The notes beneath the pieces were generated by a model. It had not been told where the DNA came from and made no database searches. It was given only the letters and a program-made list of their open reading frames with translations. Of a stretch of 64,000 nucleotides of DNA, positions 56,225 through 64,000 are shown piece by piece. This DNA is from Yoonia maricola (GTDB lineage: Bacteria > Pseudomonadota > Alphaproteobacteria > Rhodobacterales > Rhodobacteraceae). The translations under genes and the position numbers were made by a program. The DNA lies in NCBI RefSeq assembly GCF_002797915.1, contig NZ_PGTY01000002.1:527001-591000 (forward strand), in the 5' to 3' direction. Numbering within the stretch: position 1 is the stretch's first letter; each line of letters starts with the position of its first letter.

Positions 56225-56694
56225 TCCTTTAGCCGCACAATCGCATCCACTTCGACCGAAGCATTGCCTGGTAGACCAGAGACACCCACCGCAGTTCGGG
56301 CGTGCCACCCATCATCCCCAAACAGTGCTATGAACACTTCTGTCGCGCCATTGATCACTGCGGGGCTGCTGGGAAAGCCGGAGTGGCAATTGACGAACCC
56401 GCCCAGACGCAGGATCACATCGACCCGGTCGAGATCACCTTCGCAAGCCTCTCTTAAACGGTAGATGAGGTTCAGCGCACAGATTTTGGCCGCCTCTTTT
56501 GCGGCTGCGATCCCTTCGGGCGTATCTGCAACGGGGCCCGTGTGGGTCACTTCGCCTGCCCATTCACAAATCTGGCCAGACAGGTAAACAAGCACCCCGT
56601 CTTTACGAAACGGCAAAAACTGGCCGCGCGGTGTCCAATCAGGCGGCAATTCAAGACCCAGGCCAGCGAGCCGTTTTTCGACCTGCGATGTCAT
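56221..56694 (-). CDS. RidA-family protein (allophanate hydrolase operon)
   Basis: A 157-residue protein of the larger RidA subgroup, with GVLVYLSGQICEW near the start, a LRLGGFVNCHSGF segment, and the C-terminal HARTAVGVSGLPGNASVEVDAIVRL, where the arginine (HARTAVGV) and the final acidic residue are the likely substrate-binding positions. Members hydrolyse reactive enamines/imines. ATG 56694 overlaps the stop of the allophanate hydrolase. It is the last gene of the minus-strand operon. Confidence 0.88.
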   Translation of the reverse strand: MTSQVEKRLAGLGLELPPDWTPRGQFLPFRKDGVLVYLSGQICEWAGEVTHTGPVADTPEGIAAAKEAAKICALNLIYRLREACEGDLDRVDVILRLGGFVNCHSGFPSSPAVINGATEVFIALFGDDGWHARTAVGVSGLPGNASVEVDAIVRLKD

Positions 56695-58496
56695 GCAGTG
56701 ACGGCCTCTTGCGCCAAAAAGGCCCGCCAATCACCAAGTTGGGTGATATCCGTCGCCCCTTTGAGGCCACTTGCTTCACAGATGAACCCTTTCACCACCG
56801 ATCCATCGGACAAGGCGATTGTACCGATCCCCAATGGCGCAGGGATGCCAGCCATGAAGGTTCCGAAACCTGTTTTGGGCAACGACCACACCTCGACCGC
56901 GACAGAACCAGTATCGGGCCCTTCAGCGCGGACCAAACCTGGCCGTGCAGGTGGCCCGCCCGCCAATGCGTAGAACTTATAGTCCGGAGCCGTTCGCGTT
57001 TTGCGGATAAAAGTCGCCCCCAGATCGGTCAGCTGCCAATTTAGCGGCAATCCAGTCATATGCGCCCCGCAAACCGCTAATTCGATCTGATCCGAAGGCT
57101 GTTCTGGCAAAGCAGCAGGTGTCGGGATTGGATGACTGGTCGCACCCATCCTGCGTGCGCAATCGGCCTCGAACCCGCGCGCGACAGCCGCAATCAACGC
57201 ATCCTGACCCGCACCCGCCAAGAGCGTCACGCTCCCCGGTCTGCTATCGCTACGCGGCGCTGTGGGCACAGCGATGCCACACATATCCAATAGGTTCACG
57301 AAGTTCGTATATGTGCCGTTGTTTGAATTGGGTGTGACGGGATCAACCGCCAGATCGGCCACGGTGTAGAAAGTCGGGATTGTTGGCACGCAAAGCAAAT
57401 CAACACCGTCCAACATGGGCTCTGCCGCGCGTTTCAACTCAGCCAATCGGTACATTCCGCGAAACGCATCTGCGGCCGACATGCTTTCCGCATGGGTGAT
57501 AATCTGTTTGGTTACTGGATGGATTGCGCCGGGGTCAGTCTTCAACAAATCCTCGATGACTGTGTAGCGTTCCGCCACCCATGCGCCTTCATAGAGCATG
57601 CGCGCAATCGCATAGAGCGGTTCGAAATCTACGTATTCAATTTCTGCGCCACCCGCCTTCAACAGCGCAACGTCCCGATCAAAGGCGGCCTGTTGGATCG
57701 TGTCTCCGAAGAATTCGATGGTGGTGGCATCCGGGACGCCGATCCGCAACGGTTTGGTTGGTGCTGCTAACGGCTCATGCGCAAGGGGCTTCGAATAGGC
57801 ATCCGCGGGATCAAAGCCGCGCGCGACTTCGAAAGCCGCATAGGCATCGTCGACAGTCAGAGCAAAGATTGACACCGTTTCGGTCGAGCGGCAGGCTGGC
57901 ACAACGCCGCTGGCGGATATGGCCCCCAACGTTGGCTTGAGACCGACAATGTTGTTCAGGGCAGCAGGCACCCTGCCAGACCCAGCGGTGTCAGTCCCAA
58001 GCGAAAACGTCACGATGCCGTGGCCAACAATCACGCCAGACCCACCTGAGGAACCACCCGGTACGATCTCTGGATCAACCGCATTCAGTGGTGCCCCATA
58101 AGGCGTGCGGACACCAACAAGCCCGGTGGCGAATTGGTCAAGGTTGGTCTTGCCGATCATCAGGGCCCCTGCGGCGCGTAAGTTTGCGATGACAAAGGCA
58201 TCCTTCGTGGGCTTGTAAGCGTAAGCTGGACAGGCCGCCGTTGTCTCAATCCCTGCGACATCAATGTTGTCTTTGGCCGCAAAAGGAATGCCCCAAAGTG
58301 GCATATCAGGGTTGTAGGCCCCTAGGGCTGTCGCCTCTACGCGCAGGCTTTCGCGATCGCGCAGATGGATAAAGATGCCCGGATCATTCACTAAATCCAA
58401 CCGTGCAAAAATTTCATCAATGACGTCAACAGGGCTGGTGCCCGCAGCATAGGCTTCGCGCAAGGCGCTCAGTGTAAACGGAAGATGGCTAGGCAT
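56691..58496 (-). CDS. atzF: Allophanate hydrolase (AtzF/DUR2-type amidase)
   Basis: A 601-residue two-domain enzyme. The amidase domain (about 1-450) shows Lys in FAAKDNIDV, cis-Ser in PGGSSGGSGVIV and the nucleophile in TDTAGSGRVPAA. The C-terminal domain (about 475-601, LAVCGAHMTGLPLNWQL, FYALAGGPPARPGLV, VEVWSLPKTGFGTFMAGIP) is the small domain typical of allophanate hydrolases. It cleaves allophanate to ammonia and carbon dioxide. No urea carboxylase is nearby, so allophanate must come from another route or the true substrate differs. Confidence 0.9.
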   Translation of the reverse strand: MPSHLPFTLSALREAYAAGTSPVDVIDEIFARLDLVNDPGIFIHLRDRESLRVEATALGAYNPDMPLWGIPFAAKDNIDVAGIETTAACPAYAYKPTKDAFVIANLRAAGALMIGKTNLDQFATGLVGVRTPYGAPLNAVDPEIVPGGSSGGSGVIVGHGIVTFSLGTDTAGSGRVPAALNNIVGLKPTLGAISASGVVPACRSTETVSIFALTVDDAYAAFEVARGFDPADAYSKPLAHEPLAAPTKPLRIGVPDATTIEFFGDTIQQAAFDRDVALLKAGGAEIEYVDFEPLYAIARMLYEGAWVAERYTVIEDLLKTDPGAIHPVTKQIITHAESMSAADAFRGMYRLAELKRAAEPMLDGVDLLCVPTIPTFYTVADLAVDPVTPNSNNGTYTNFVNLLDMCGIAVPTAPRSDSRPGSVTLLAGAGQDALIAAVARGFEADCARRMGATSHPIPTPAALPEQPSDQIELAVCGAHMTGLPLNWQLTDLGATFIRKTRTAPDYKFYALAGGPPARPGLVRAEGPDTGSVAVEVWSLPKTGFGTFMAGIPAPLGIGTIALSDGSVVKGFICEASGLKGATDITQLGDWRAFLAQEAVTA

Positions 58497-58518
58497 GGTA
58501 TTCTCCGGGTCTTGGTAT

Positions 58519-60159
58519 TTAACTTATATTGCGGCGTTGGGGTGGCTTGGGGGCCGCTGCAAGCAAGGCGTTGGTATAGTCACTTTGAGGGTTTGACATC
58601 ACCTGCTCGGCCGCACCTTGTTCGACGATTTCACCGTCTTTCATGACGATCACATGATCACAAAGCAGCCGCACAACATGGAAGTCGTGGCTAACGAAAA
58701 GATAACTAAGCCCCAGTTTGGCGCGCAAATCCACCAAGAGGTTCAAAACGACCGCTTGGATCGACACATCAAGTGCGGCTGTCGGTTCATCCAAAATCAG
58801 GAACTTGGGATCAAGCGCGATGGCACGCGCAATGCCCACACGCGCCTTTTGCCCGCCCGACAGCTGATGCGGAAACCTATCAAGCAAGGGCAAAGGCAGC
58901 CCCACAAGCACCGCCAGTTCTTCGATCCGCACAGCCAGCTTTGCACCACGCATCCGCGCCAAGCGCCGCAGCGGTTCCGAGATTGTCTGACGCGCTGTGT
59001 GCCGCGGGTTTAAACTGTCGGTGGCGTCCTGAAAGACCATCTGAATATCGGCACGCCTGCTGTCTTTTGCAAAGCTTCGCGCTGGGACGCGCGCGATGTC
59101 GTGCCCATCAAAAATGATCTGCCCGCTGGTCGCGTCCATCAACCGGACCAAAATCTCTGATGTCGTGGATTTGCCGCAGCCGCTTTCACCTACAAGCCCG
59201 ACACATTGGCCTTGGTTGATCATAAATGAAATGCCCTTCACCGCATGCACGGGGCCGGATTTCCCGGCATAGGTCTTGGTCAGGTCGCGGACCTCTAGGA
59301 TAGGTTGATCGCTGACCGTCGGGGTTAGCTCTTCCCCACGCTCTTGGGGTGGCAGCAAGCTACGCACAGTTTCTCCTGCACGCGGGGTCGCGTCCACGAG
59401 TTTGCGGCTATAGGGGTGTTGCGGGTCGCTGAATATCTGAACAGGGTCGCCTTGTTCGACGATCACACCGTCCTTCATCACCAAAATCCGGTCGCAATAT
59501 TGCGCGGCAAGGCCAAGATCATGGGTAATCAGGATACTACTCATTCCGCGTTCGCGGATCAGATCGCGCACAAGGTCCATGACCGCTTTTTGCGTTGTGA
59601 TATCAAGTCCAGTCGTCGGTTCGTCGGCGATCAGCAGACGTGGGTCACAGGCCAATGCGATTGCGCAGACGATGCGCTGGCACATGCCGCCCGAGAGCTC
59701 GAAGGGATAGGCATCATAGCGCGCCTCGGCATCGTTGATCTTGACGGCCTCAAGCGCTGCAATTGCTTTGGCACGCGCATCATAGCGGGTGGCGCGGGCG
59801 TGATGGCGCAGTACGTCTTCGATCTGGTGCCCAACCTTACAGATCGGATTAAGTGCCGCGCGTGGGTTCTGGAAAATCATAGAAATTTCGCGGCCACGGA
59901 TATCGCGCATATCGTGCTCAGCGGCCCGGCGCAGGTCGATGCCTGAATAGGTCGCCTCGCCCGCTTTGATTACCCCACCCGCATCAAGGATGCGCATCAA
60001 CGCATAAGATGTCACCGATTTGCCAGAGCCACTTTCCCCGACAATCCCAAGGATTTCACCCTTGGCCACTTCAAAGCTGATCCCACGCACGGCATCGACC
60101 TCACCCCTGCGGGTCTGGAATGAGACCGCAAGGTCTTTAACAGATAGCATCTTGCTCAT
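58519..60159 (-). CDS. Peptide/nickel-type ABC importer, fused dual ATP-binding protein
   Basis: A 546-residue protein with two ATPase halves. The first has GESGSGKSVTS and LSGGMCQRI with DEPTTGLD. The second has GESGCGKSTTS and LSGGQKARVGIARAIALDP with DEPTAALD. These are the OppD and OppF-like ATPases joined in one chain. The start ATG 60159 overlaps the permease stop by 4 bp; the longer upstream frame is spurious. It powers the importer encoded by the next three genes. Confidence 0.94.
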   Translation of the reverse strand: MSKMLSVKDLAVSFQTRRGEVDAVRGISFEVAKGEILGIVGESGSGKSVTSYALMRILDAGGVIKAGEATYSGIDLRRAAEHDMRDIRGREISMIFQNPRAALNPICKVGHQIEDVLRHHARATRYDARAKAIAALEAVKINDAEARYDAYPFELSGGMCQRIVCAIALACDPRLLIADEPTTGLDITTQKAVMDLVRDLIRERGMSSILITHDLGLAAQYCDRILVMKDGVIVEQGDPVQIFSDPQHPYSRKLVDATPRAGETVRSLLPPQERGEELTPTVSDQPILEVRDLTKTYAGKSGPVHAVKGISFMINQGQCVGLVGESGCGKSTTSEILVRLMDATSGQIIFDGHDIARVPARSFAKDSRRADIQMVFQDATDSLNPRHTARQTISEPLRRLARMRGAKLAVRIEELAVLVGLPLPLLDRFPHQLSGGQKARVGIARAIALDPKFLILDEPTAALDVSIQAVVLNLLVDLRAKLGLSYLFVSHDFHVVRLLCDHVIVMKDGEIVEQGAAEQVMSNPQSDYTNALLAAAPKPPQRRNIS

Positions 60160-61034
60160 GTCCGTTTCCGCGGATCGACAATATCGCGCAATCCGTCCCC
60201 CAAAAGGTTGAAGGTGAAGACCGCGATCATCAGCCAAAGACCAGGGAAGACCGCCAACCACCATTCGCCAGAGACGATAAAGTTCGCCCCTTCTGCCACC
60301 ATAATACCCCACTCGGCGGTGGGCGGGCTGACACCCAACCCGATAAAAGACAGCCCGGCCGCATTCAGGATCGCCCAGCCGAGGTTCAGTGACACCTGCA
60401 CCATCATTGGTGGCAAGGCGTTGGGAAAGATGTGCATTGCAAGAACGCGGATATCGGAATTGCCGGCAAGCTTGGCCGCCCGTGCAAATCCTGCATCGCG
60501 GCGAATATTCACCTCAGCCCGCACGAGGCGTGCGTAAAAGGGCATATTGATGATCGCAGTGGCGTAGATAATGTTTTCAATCGTGTTCCCCAGCGCCGCA
60601 ACAATCCCCATCGCGAGTACAAACAATGGAAAAGCCATAATCGTATCAAGGAACCGGTTTAAAATAATGTCCGGCCAGCCGCCCCAATAGCCCGCGATAC
60701 ATCCCAAGATCGAACCAACAACAAAGGACAGCGCCACAGCCGCAACAGAGATCGACAGATCCAACCGTGTGGCCACGATCACGCGGCTGAACACGTCACG
60801 GCCCACATTATCGGTCCCAAACCAATGCGTGGTCGAGGGCGGCTGCAGCGCATTGGCGGCGTTGGTCGCCAGCGGATCATAGGGAACCAAAGACGGTCCA
60901 AAGACGGCCGAGAAAATCAACAGTGCGAACATGCCAAATGCGATCAACGTGACAGGGTTCGCCCGCAGGACGTATAGAATATGATCGAAGTTGCCCCGCG
61001 TCTTGGGCGCAGGTTCTTGGGATACTTCAGTCAT
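60156..61034 (-). CDS. ABC importer permease (DppC-like)
   Basis: A 292-residue inner-membrane protein with a N-terminal extension and about six transmembrane helices. GTDNVGRDVFSRVIVATRLDL and FLGVSPPTAEWGIMV-like blocks are typical of the DppC/OppC branch, and the EAA-type cytoplasmic loop is present (ARAAKLAGNSDIRVLAMHIFPN). Its ATG overlaps the next gene by 4 bp. It pairs with the DppB-like permease. Confidence 0.93.
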   Translation of the reverse strand: MTEVSQEPAPKTRGNFDHILYVLRANPVTLIAFGMFALLIFSAVFGPSLVPYDPLATNAANALQPPSTTHWFGTDNVGRDVFSRVIVATRLDLSISVAAVALSFVVGSILGCIAGYWGGWPDIILNRFLDTIMAFPLFVLAMGIVAALGNTIENIIYATAIINMPFYARLVRAEVNIRRDAGFARAAKLAGNSDIRVLAMHIFPNALPPMMVQVSLNLGWAILNAAGLSFIGLGVSPPTAEWGIMVAEGANFIVSGEWWLAVFPGLWLMIAVFTFNLLGDGLRDIVDPRKRT

Positions 61035-62068
61035 TTGGAGGAAAATCCAATCCGTGGGTCAATGGCCGTGTAAAGCAGGTCAATCACAAGGTTGAGCGCC
61101 ACAAACAAAAGGGCCATAGCGAGTACAAACCCCTGCACGGCCGCGTAGTCTGATACAACCAAGGCCTCGACCGCATAAGATCCGATACCGGGCCAAGCAA
61201 AGACCTTTTCCACCAGAACATTGGCCCCAAGCGCAAAGGAAAACACCATGCCAAGCGTTGTGACGACGGGCAGCAAGGCATTGCGAAAGGCATAGCGGTA
61301 CAAAATAGTTCTGTTGGACAATCCAGCGGCCCGCGCCGTGCGGATGAAATCCGACGACAGCGCCGTCAGCATTGCCGCCCGCGTCATCCGCGCAATAGGC
61401 GCCAGCGTGAACAGCGCAAGTGTGGTTGCAGGCAAGATCAATTGTTTCGCCGCCCCTCGCCATGTCTCCCAATCGCCCATCAAGGCCGCGTCAATCAGGT
61501 AGAACCCCGTGACGTGATCAGGATCAAGGTAGATGAAATCCAACCTACCCAACGGCGAGGGCGCGATCCCTAGCAGGTAATAGAAGATGTAGATCAGCAA
61601 AATACCCGTGAAAAAGGTGGGCAACGATACGCCCGCCGTCACGACAACACGGCACAGATGATCCACCCAAGTGCCCGGACGCGTTGCGGCCAAAACGCCT
61701 AGCGGTACGGCAATCACAATGGCCAGAATAAGCGCTGACAAAGTCAATTCCAACGAGGCCGGCAAACGCTTTGCCAGATCAGCGGCAACCGACCGCCCGC
61801 TTGAGAGCGATTGGCCAAGGTCGCCTTGCAGCAAGTTCCCCACATAGATGAAGAACTGCTGTACCAGCGGTTTGTCCAAACCCATAGCGACACGGGTTTG
61901 CTCAATTGATGCGGTATCAGCCGCCACCCCTGCGAAATAAACCGCTGGATCACCAGGCAGCGCCCGCGTCAGCAAAAAGCTGATGATCACGACGCCGATG
62001 ACAACCGGGATGGATTGGGCCACGCGCAACAGGGTCGCACGCAGCCGAGGGGAAGAGGCAAGCATCAC
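61031..62068 (-). CDS. ABC importer permease (DppB-like)
   Basis: A 345-residue inner-membrane protein of the DppB/OppB branch with about six transmembrane helices. Conserved blocks are ALPGDPAVYFAG, the EAA loop (TARAAGLSNRTILYRYAFRNALLPVVT) and FAWPGIGSYAVEAL. It begins one base after the binding-protein gene stop. Forms the translocation channel together with the DppC-like protein. Confidence 0.93.
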   Translation of the reverse strand: MMLASSPRLRATLLRVAQSIPVVIGVVIISFLLTRALPGDPAVYFAGVAADTASIEQTRVAMGLDKPLVQQFFIYVGNLLQGDLGQSLSSGRSVAADLAKRLPASLELTLSALILAIVIAVPLGVLAATRPGTWVDHLCRVVVTAGVSLPTFFTGILLIYIFYYLLGIAPSPLGRLDFIYLDPDHVTGFYLIDAALMGDWETWRGAAKQLILPATTLALFTLAPIARMTRAAMLTALSSDFIRTARAAGLSNRTILYRYAFRNALLPVVTTLGMVFSFALGANVLVEKVFAWPGIGSYAVEALVVSDYAAVQGFVLAMALLFVALNLVIDLLYTAIDPRIGFSSK

Positions 62069-63676
62069 TTATGCGCGCGTGATTGGACGGACGTCCAACT
62101 GACGGTGGAACCAGAACTCATAGCCCTCTGCCCCGTTCATCGCGACGTTCAGTGCCGGTTGGTACAGCGGGATACGTGGTAGCTCATCCAGCACGATTTC
62201 AAACATGCGCATGATCTTTGGCGCGTATTCCGGATCGTCCATTGGCATGTGCAACGTGGCATTCGTCAGCTCTTCGACTTCCTCGTTGCGGTAGTTGGAT
62301 GAATTGAACAGGTGACCGTCCTGATAGGCCCAGAAGAAGTAGTAATCGGGTGTGTTGAGCCAGCCGCCGAAGTTCTCAAGATGCAATGGCAGGCGTTTTT
62401 CGACCAGAACAGCCGTCCGCCAGTTGGCACCCGGGATCTTTTCGATGGTGACATTGATCCCGATCTCACCAAGTGCCTCTTGGACCAGTAGCGCGGTGGG
62501 CTCCATCCAAGACGCCAGGTCCAGGCTGATCGACAATGGCACGTCGAACCCGTCCGCATAGCCAGAGGCGGCCATAAGCTCCTTCGCCTTGTCAATATCC
62601 GTGTAATACTGCGTCTTGCGCGGCCACGCGATATCTGTGATCTCTTCCTCACCGCCCCACATGGGCAATCCGCGACCATAGGCTGCGGCCTGAAAGATAT
62701 CCTCGTACGGGATCGCGTAAGCGATGGCTTTGCGAACATTTGAATCCTGGAACGGCTCAAACGCAAAGTTTGGGTTCAGGCAGTGGATGCAGTTTTCGAC
62801 GGGGGTCGAGAACACATCAAGCGTATCGGCCAGTTCTGCGGCGTCCTTGTCGGGGATGTCGAATGCGACCTGCACATCGCCCCGTTCTACCAGTGCGCGA
62901 CGGGTCGCGGGACTTGGGACTTCGCGGATCACAACACGCTGCAACGCGGGCAACGGGCCACCAACCCAATCGTCATTGCGCTCATAGACAAGCTGTTCAC
63001 CGGGCGTCCAGCGCGCCACCTTATACGCACCCGATCCAGCAGGTGTCGTGTGAAGGTATTCCGTCGCCCAAGGGTCGTCTTCGGTTGCGTTGGCCAATGC
63101 CTCAACCGAATTCATGATATAGGGCACAGGGACAGCCAAATCCGGGATCGTCAGCTTGGACGCACGGTCCAGCTTGATCACGAAAGTCTCTTCATCGACG
63201 GCTTCGAATTGGTCGGGACGTTCCAATCCGCCGGCCTTCATCTGAACGGTTGGGAAACCCCCGACCGACACGGCGCGATCAAAGGACCATTTGACGTCTT
63301 GGGCTGTAACCTTGCGCCCATCCCAGAAAGTCGCGTTTGATTTCAGCTTGAAAGTAAGCGTTAGGCCGTCCTCAGACTCCGTCCAACTTTCGGCAAGCTC
63401 TGGCTCGATCACCTCATAATCGTAGGAGAACCCACCGTCGGGTGTTTGCTTCGTCCCGAATGACAGCAAGCGATCATAACAGTTGATCCCAACCTGATAA
63501 GATGCGCGACTTGTGCCAGAGCGGTGCAGATCAAGGCTGTTGATGGTTGCACCCGTCACAACGACCAGCGTGTCTGATCCTTGGGCCGCGGCAGGCATCG
63601 CACGCAGAAATGGCAGAACGGAAGCGCCCGCAGCACCCATCTTTAGAAAGTTACGTCTGGAGGTTGTATCGGTCAT
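62069..63676 (-). CDS. Family 5 extracellular solute-binding protein (twin-arginine signal)
   Basis: A 535-residue periplasmic binding protein, SBP_bac_5 type. The N-terminus SRRNFLKMGAAGASV is a twin-arginine signal, so it is exported folded. The signal is cut near AAAQGS. LTFKLKSNATFWDGRKVTAQDVKWSFDRA is the family's core. Ligands of the family include peptides, nickel complexes and small amines; the neighbours suggest a nitrogen-containing organic molecule. It is the first gene of the operon and lies divergent from the LysR gene. Confidence 0.94.
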   Translation of the reverse strand: MTDTTSRRNFLKMGAAGASVLPFLRAMPAAAQGSDTLVVVTGATINSLDLHRSGTSRASYQVGINCYDRLLSFGTKQTPDGGFSYDYEVIEPELAESWTESEDGLTLTFKLKSNATFWDGRKVTAQDVKWSFDRAVSVGGFPTVQMKAGGLERPDQFEAVDEETFVIKLDRASKLTIPDLAVPVPYIMNSVEALANATEDDPWATEYLHTTPAGSGAYKVARWTPGEQLVYERNDDWVGGPLPALQRVVIREVPSPATRRALVERGDVQVAFDIPDKDAAELADTLDVFSTPVENCIHCLNPNFAFEPFQDSNVRKAIAYAIPYEDIFQAAAYGRGLPMWGGEEEITDIAWPRKTQYYTDIDKAKELMAASGYADGFDVPLSISLDLASWMEPTALLVQEALGEIGINVTIEKIPGANWRTAVLVEKRLPLHLENFGGWLNTPDYYFFWAYQDGHLFNSSNYRNEEVEELTNATLHMPMDDPEYAPKIMRMFEIVLDELPRIPLYQPALNVAMNGAEGYEFWFHRQLDVRPITRA

Positions 63677-63814
63677 GTTTCTCTCTCGCTGTTGTCTGTT
63701 TTCTTAGGATTCGGCAGTTGGAAAGAGGTTGCGATGGATTACCGTGCACTTCTAATGCTATAAAATCATATATACGTTGCATTTTTTGCATCATAGCGAG
63801 AAAAGGTACGTCAT
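63677..63814. promoter_or_regulatory. Divergent promoter region with a LysR-type operator
   Basis: 138 bp between the binding-protein and LysR genes, AT-rich. It contains an interrupted palindrome TGCA-TTTTT-TGCA (63778-63790), which fits the LysR consensus T-N11-A exactly. It stands 25 bp before the LysR start codon. An adjacent TATAAAAT (63760-63767) could serve as a -10 element. Confidence 0.6.
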
Positions 63815-64000
63815 TTGAAATACTTAAAGACCTTTGAGTTGATCGAAGCGGTGGTTCGGGCTGGATCAATTAGAAAAGCTGCCGAAGACACCAACCTGAC
63901 CGCTTCGGCGCTGAACAGGCGGATACAAAACTTCGAGCAGGAATTTGGCTGGCCGATCTTCGAGCGCCTGCCACGGGGGATGCGGCTGAACCCAGCAGGA
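63815..64000 (+). CDS. LysR-family transcriptional regulator (3' end outside window)
   Basis: A frame opening at TTG 63815, after AAAAGG, and open for 62 codons to the window end. The start LKYLKTFELIEAVVRAGSIR and the following AAEDTNLTASALNRRIQNFE form the LysR winged helix-turn-helix. It is divergent from the ABC importer/allophanate hydrolase operon and probably controls it, possibly with the hydratase-amidase genes too. The effector domain is not in the window. Confidence 0.88.
   Translation, partial: MKYLKTFELIEAVVRAGSIRKAAEDTNLTASALNRRIQNFEQEFGWPIFERLPRGMRLNPAG

Overview
The window looks like a chromosomal segment of a marine-type alphaproteobacterium of the Rhodobacteraceae (Roseobacter group). 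The reasons are the family resemblance of nearly every protein, the pgsA-moaD-moaE and accD-folC gene neighbourhoods, the phaA-phaB pair, a DUF6478-like protein, and moderately GC-rich coding DNA with tight operons and many 4-bp start/stop overlaps. I saw no rRNA, tRNA, CRISPR array, intact insertion sequence or prophage. The species cannot be named from sequence alone.

Layout. 1-3.4 kb: a truncated membrane-anchored Ser/Thr protein kinase (minus), a GAPDH paralogue and a small secreted LysM-like protein. 3.5-9.1 kb: ABC-2 exporter pair, S49 peptidase, a 54-residue membrane/zinc-ribbon protein with a TTG start, an SDR, and uvrC. 9.1-11.2 kb: an accessory insert carrying a PP2C phosphatase, AT-rich DNA, a decayed copy of the uvrC 3' end, and an unknown secreted protein. 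11.2-15.1 kb (minus): a three-subunit molybdenum hydroxylase with its own MoaD-like protein. 15.2-17.2 kb: pgsA, moaD, moaE, tag. 17.2-23.8 kb: a degenerate EAL protein, phaA-phaB, a 36-residue basic protein, a GcvA-like regulator, a YdcH-like protein, a tRNA methyltransferase-like gene, a DUF2007 protein and a polyprenyl diphosphate synthase. 23.8-36.4 kb: orphan TRAP binding protein, map, sfsA, a CinA-type domain protein, GNAT, AhpD-like and OmpA-like proteins, LysR, a beta-hydroxyacid dehydrogenase, RidA, a dienoyl-CoA reductase-like flavoprotein, a desaturase and a TIM-barrel protein. 36.4-41.1 kb (minus): a run of envelope and unknown proteins. 41.1-53.4 kb: housekeeping genes (ilvD, accD, folC, ispE, rsmD) with flanking genes, including a redox pair.

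53.7-64 kb is the most unusual part. A nitrile hydratase/thiocyanate hydrolase-like metalloenzyme has its beta subunit split in two. The C-terminal half of beta is fused in frame, through a His-rich linker, to the alpha subunit. The old alpha ribosome-binding site and start codon still sit inside the fusion. An amidase is translationally coupled behind it. Converging on this block is an operon for a peptide/nickel-type ABC importer, an allophanate hydrolase and a RidA protein, with a divergent LysR gene cut by the window end. Together they suggest uptake and stepwise hydrolysis of a nitrile-, thiocyanate-, amide- or urea-derived nitrogen compound; the substrate is inferred, not shown.

Other links between regions: the kinase at 1-1.5 kb and the PP2C phosphatase at 9-10 kb could act on the same targets, and MoaD, MoaE and the MoaD-like protein all relate to the molybdenum enzyme cluster. 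All identities and alignments quoted here were made by eye.
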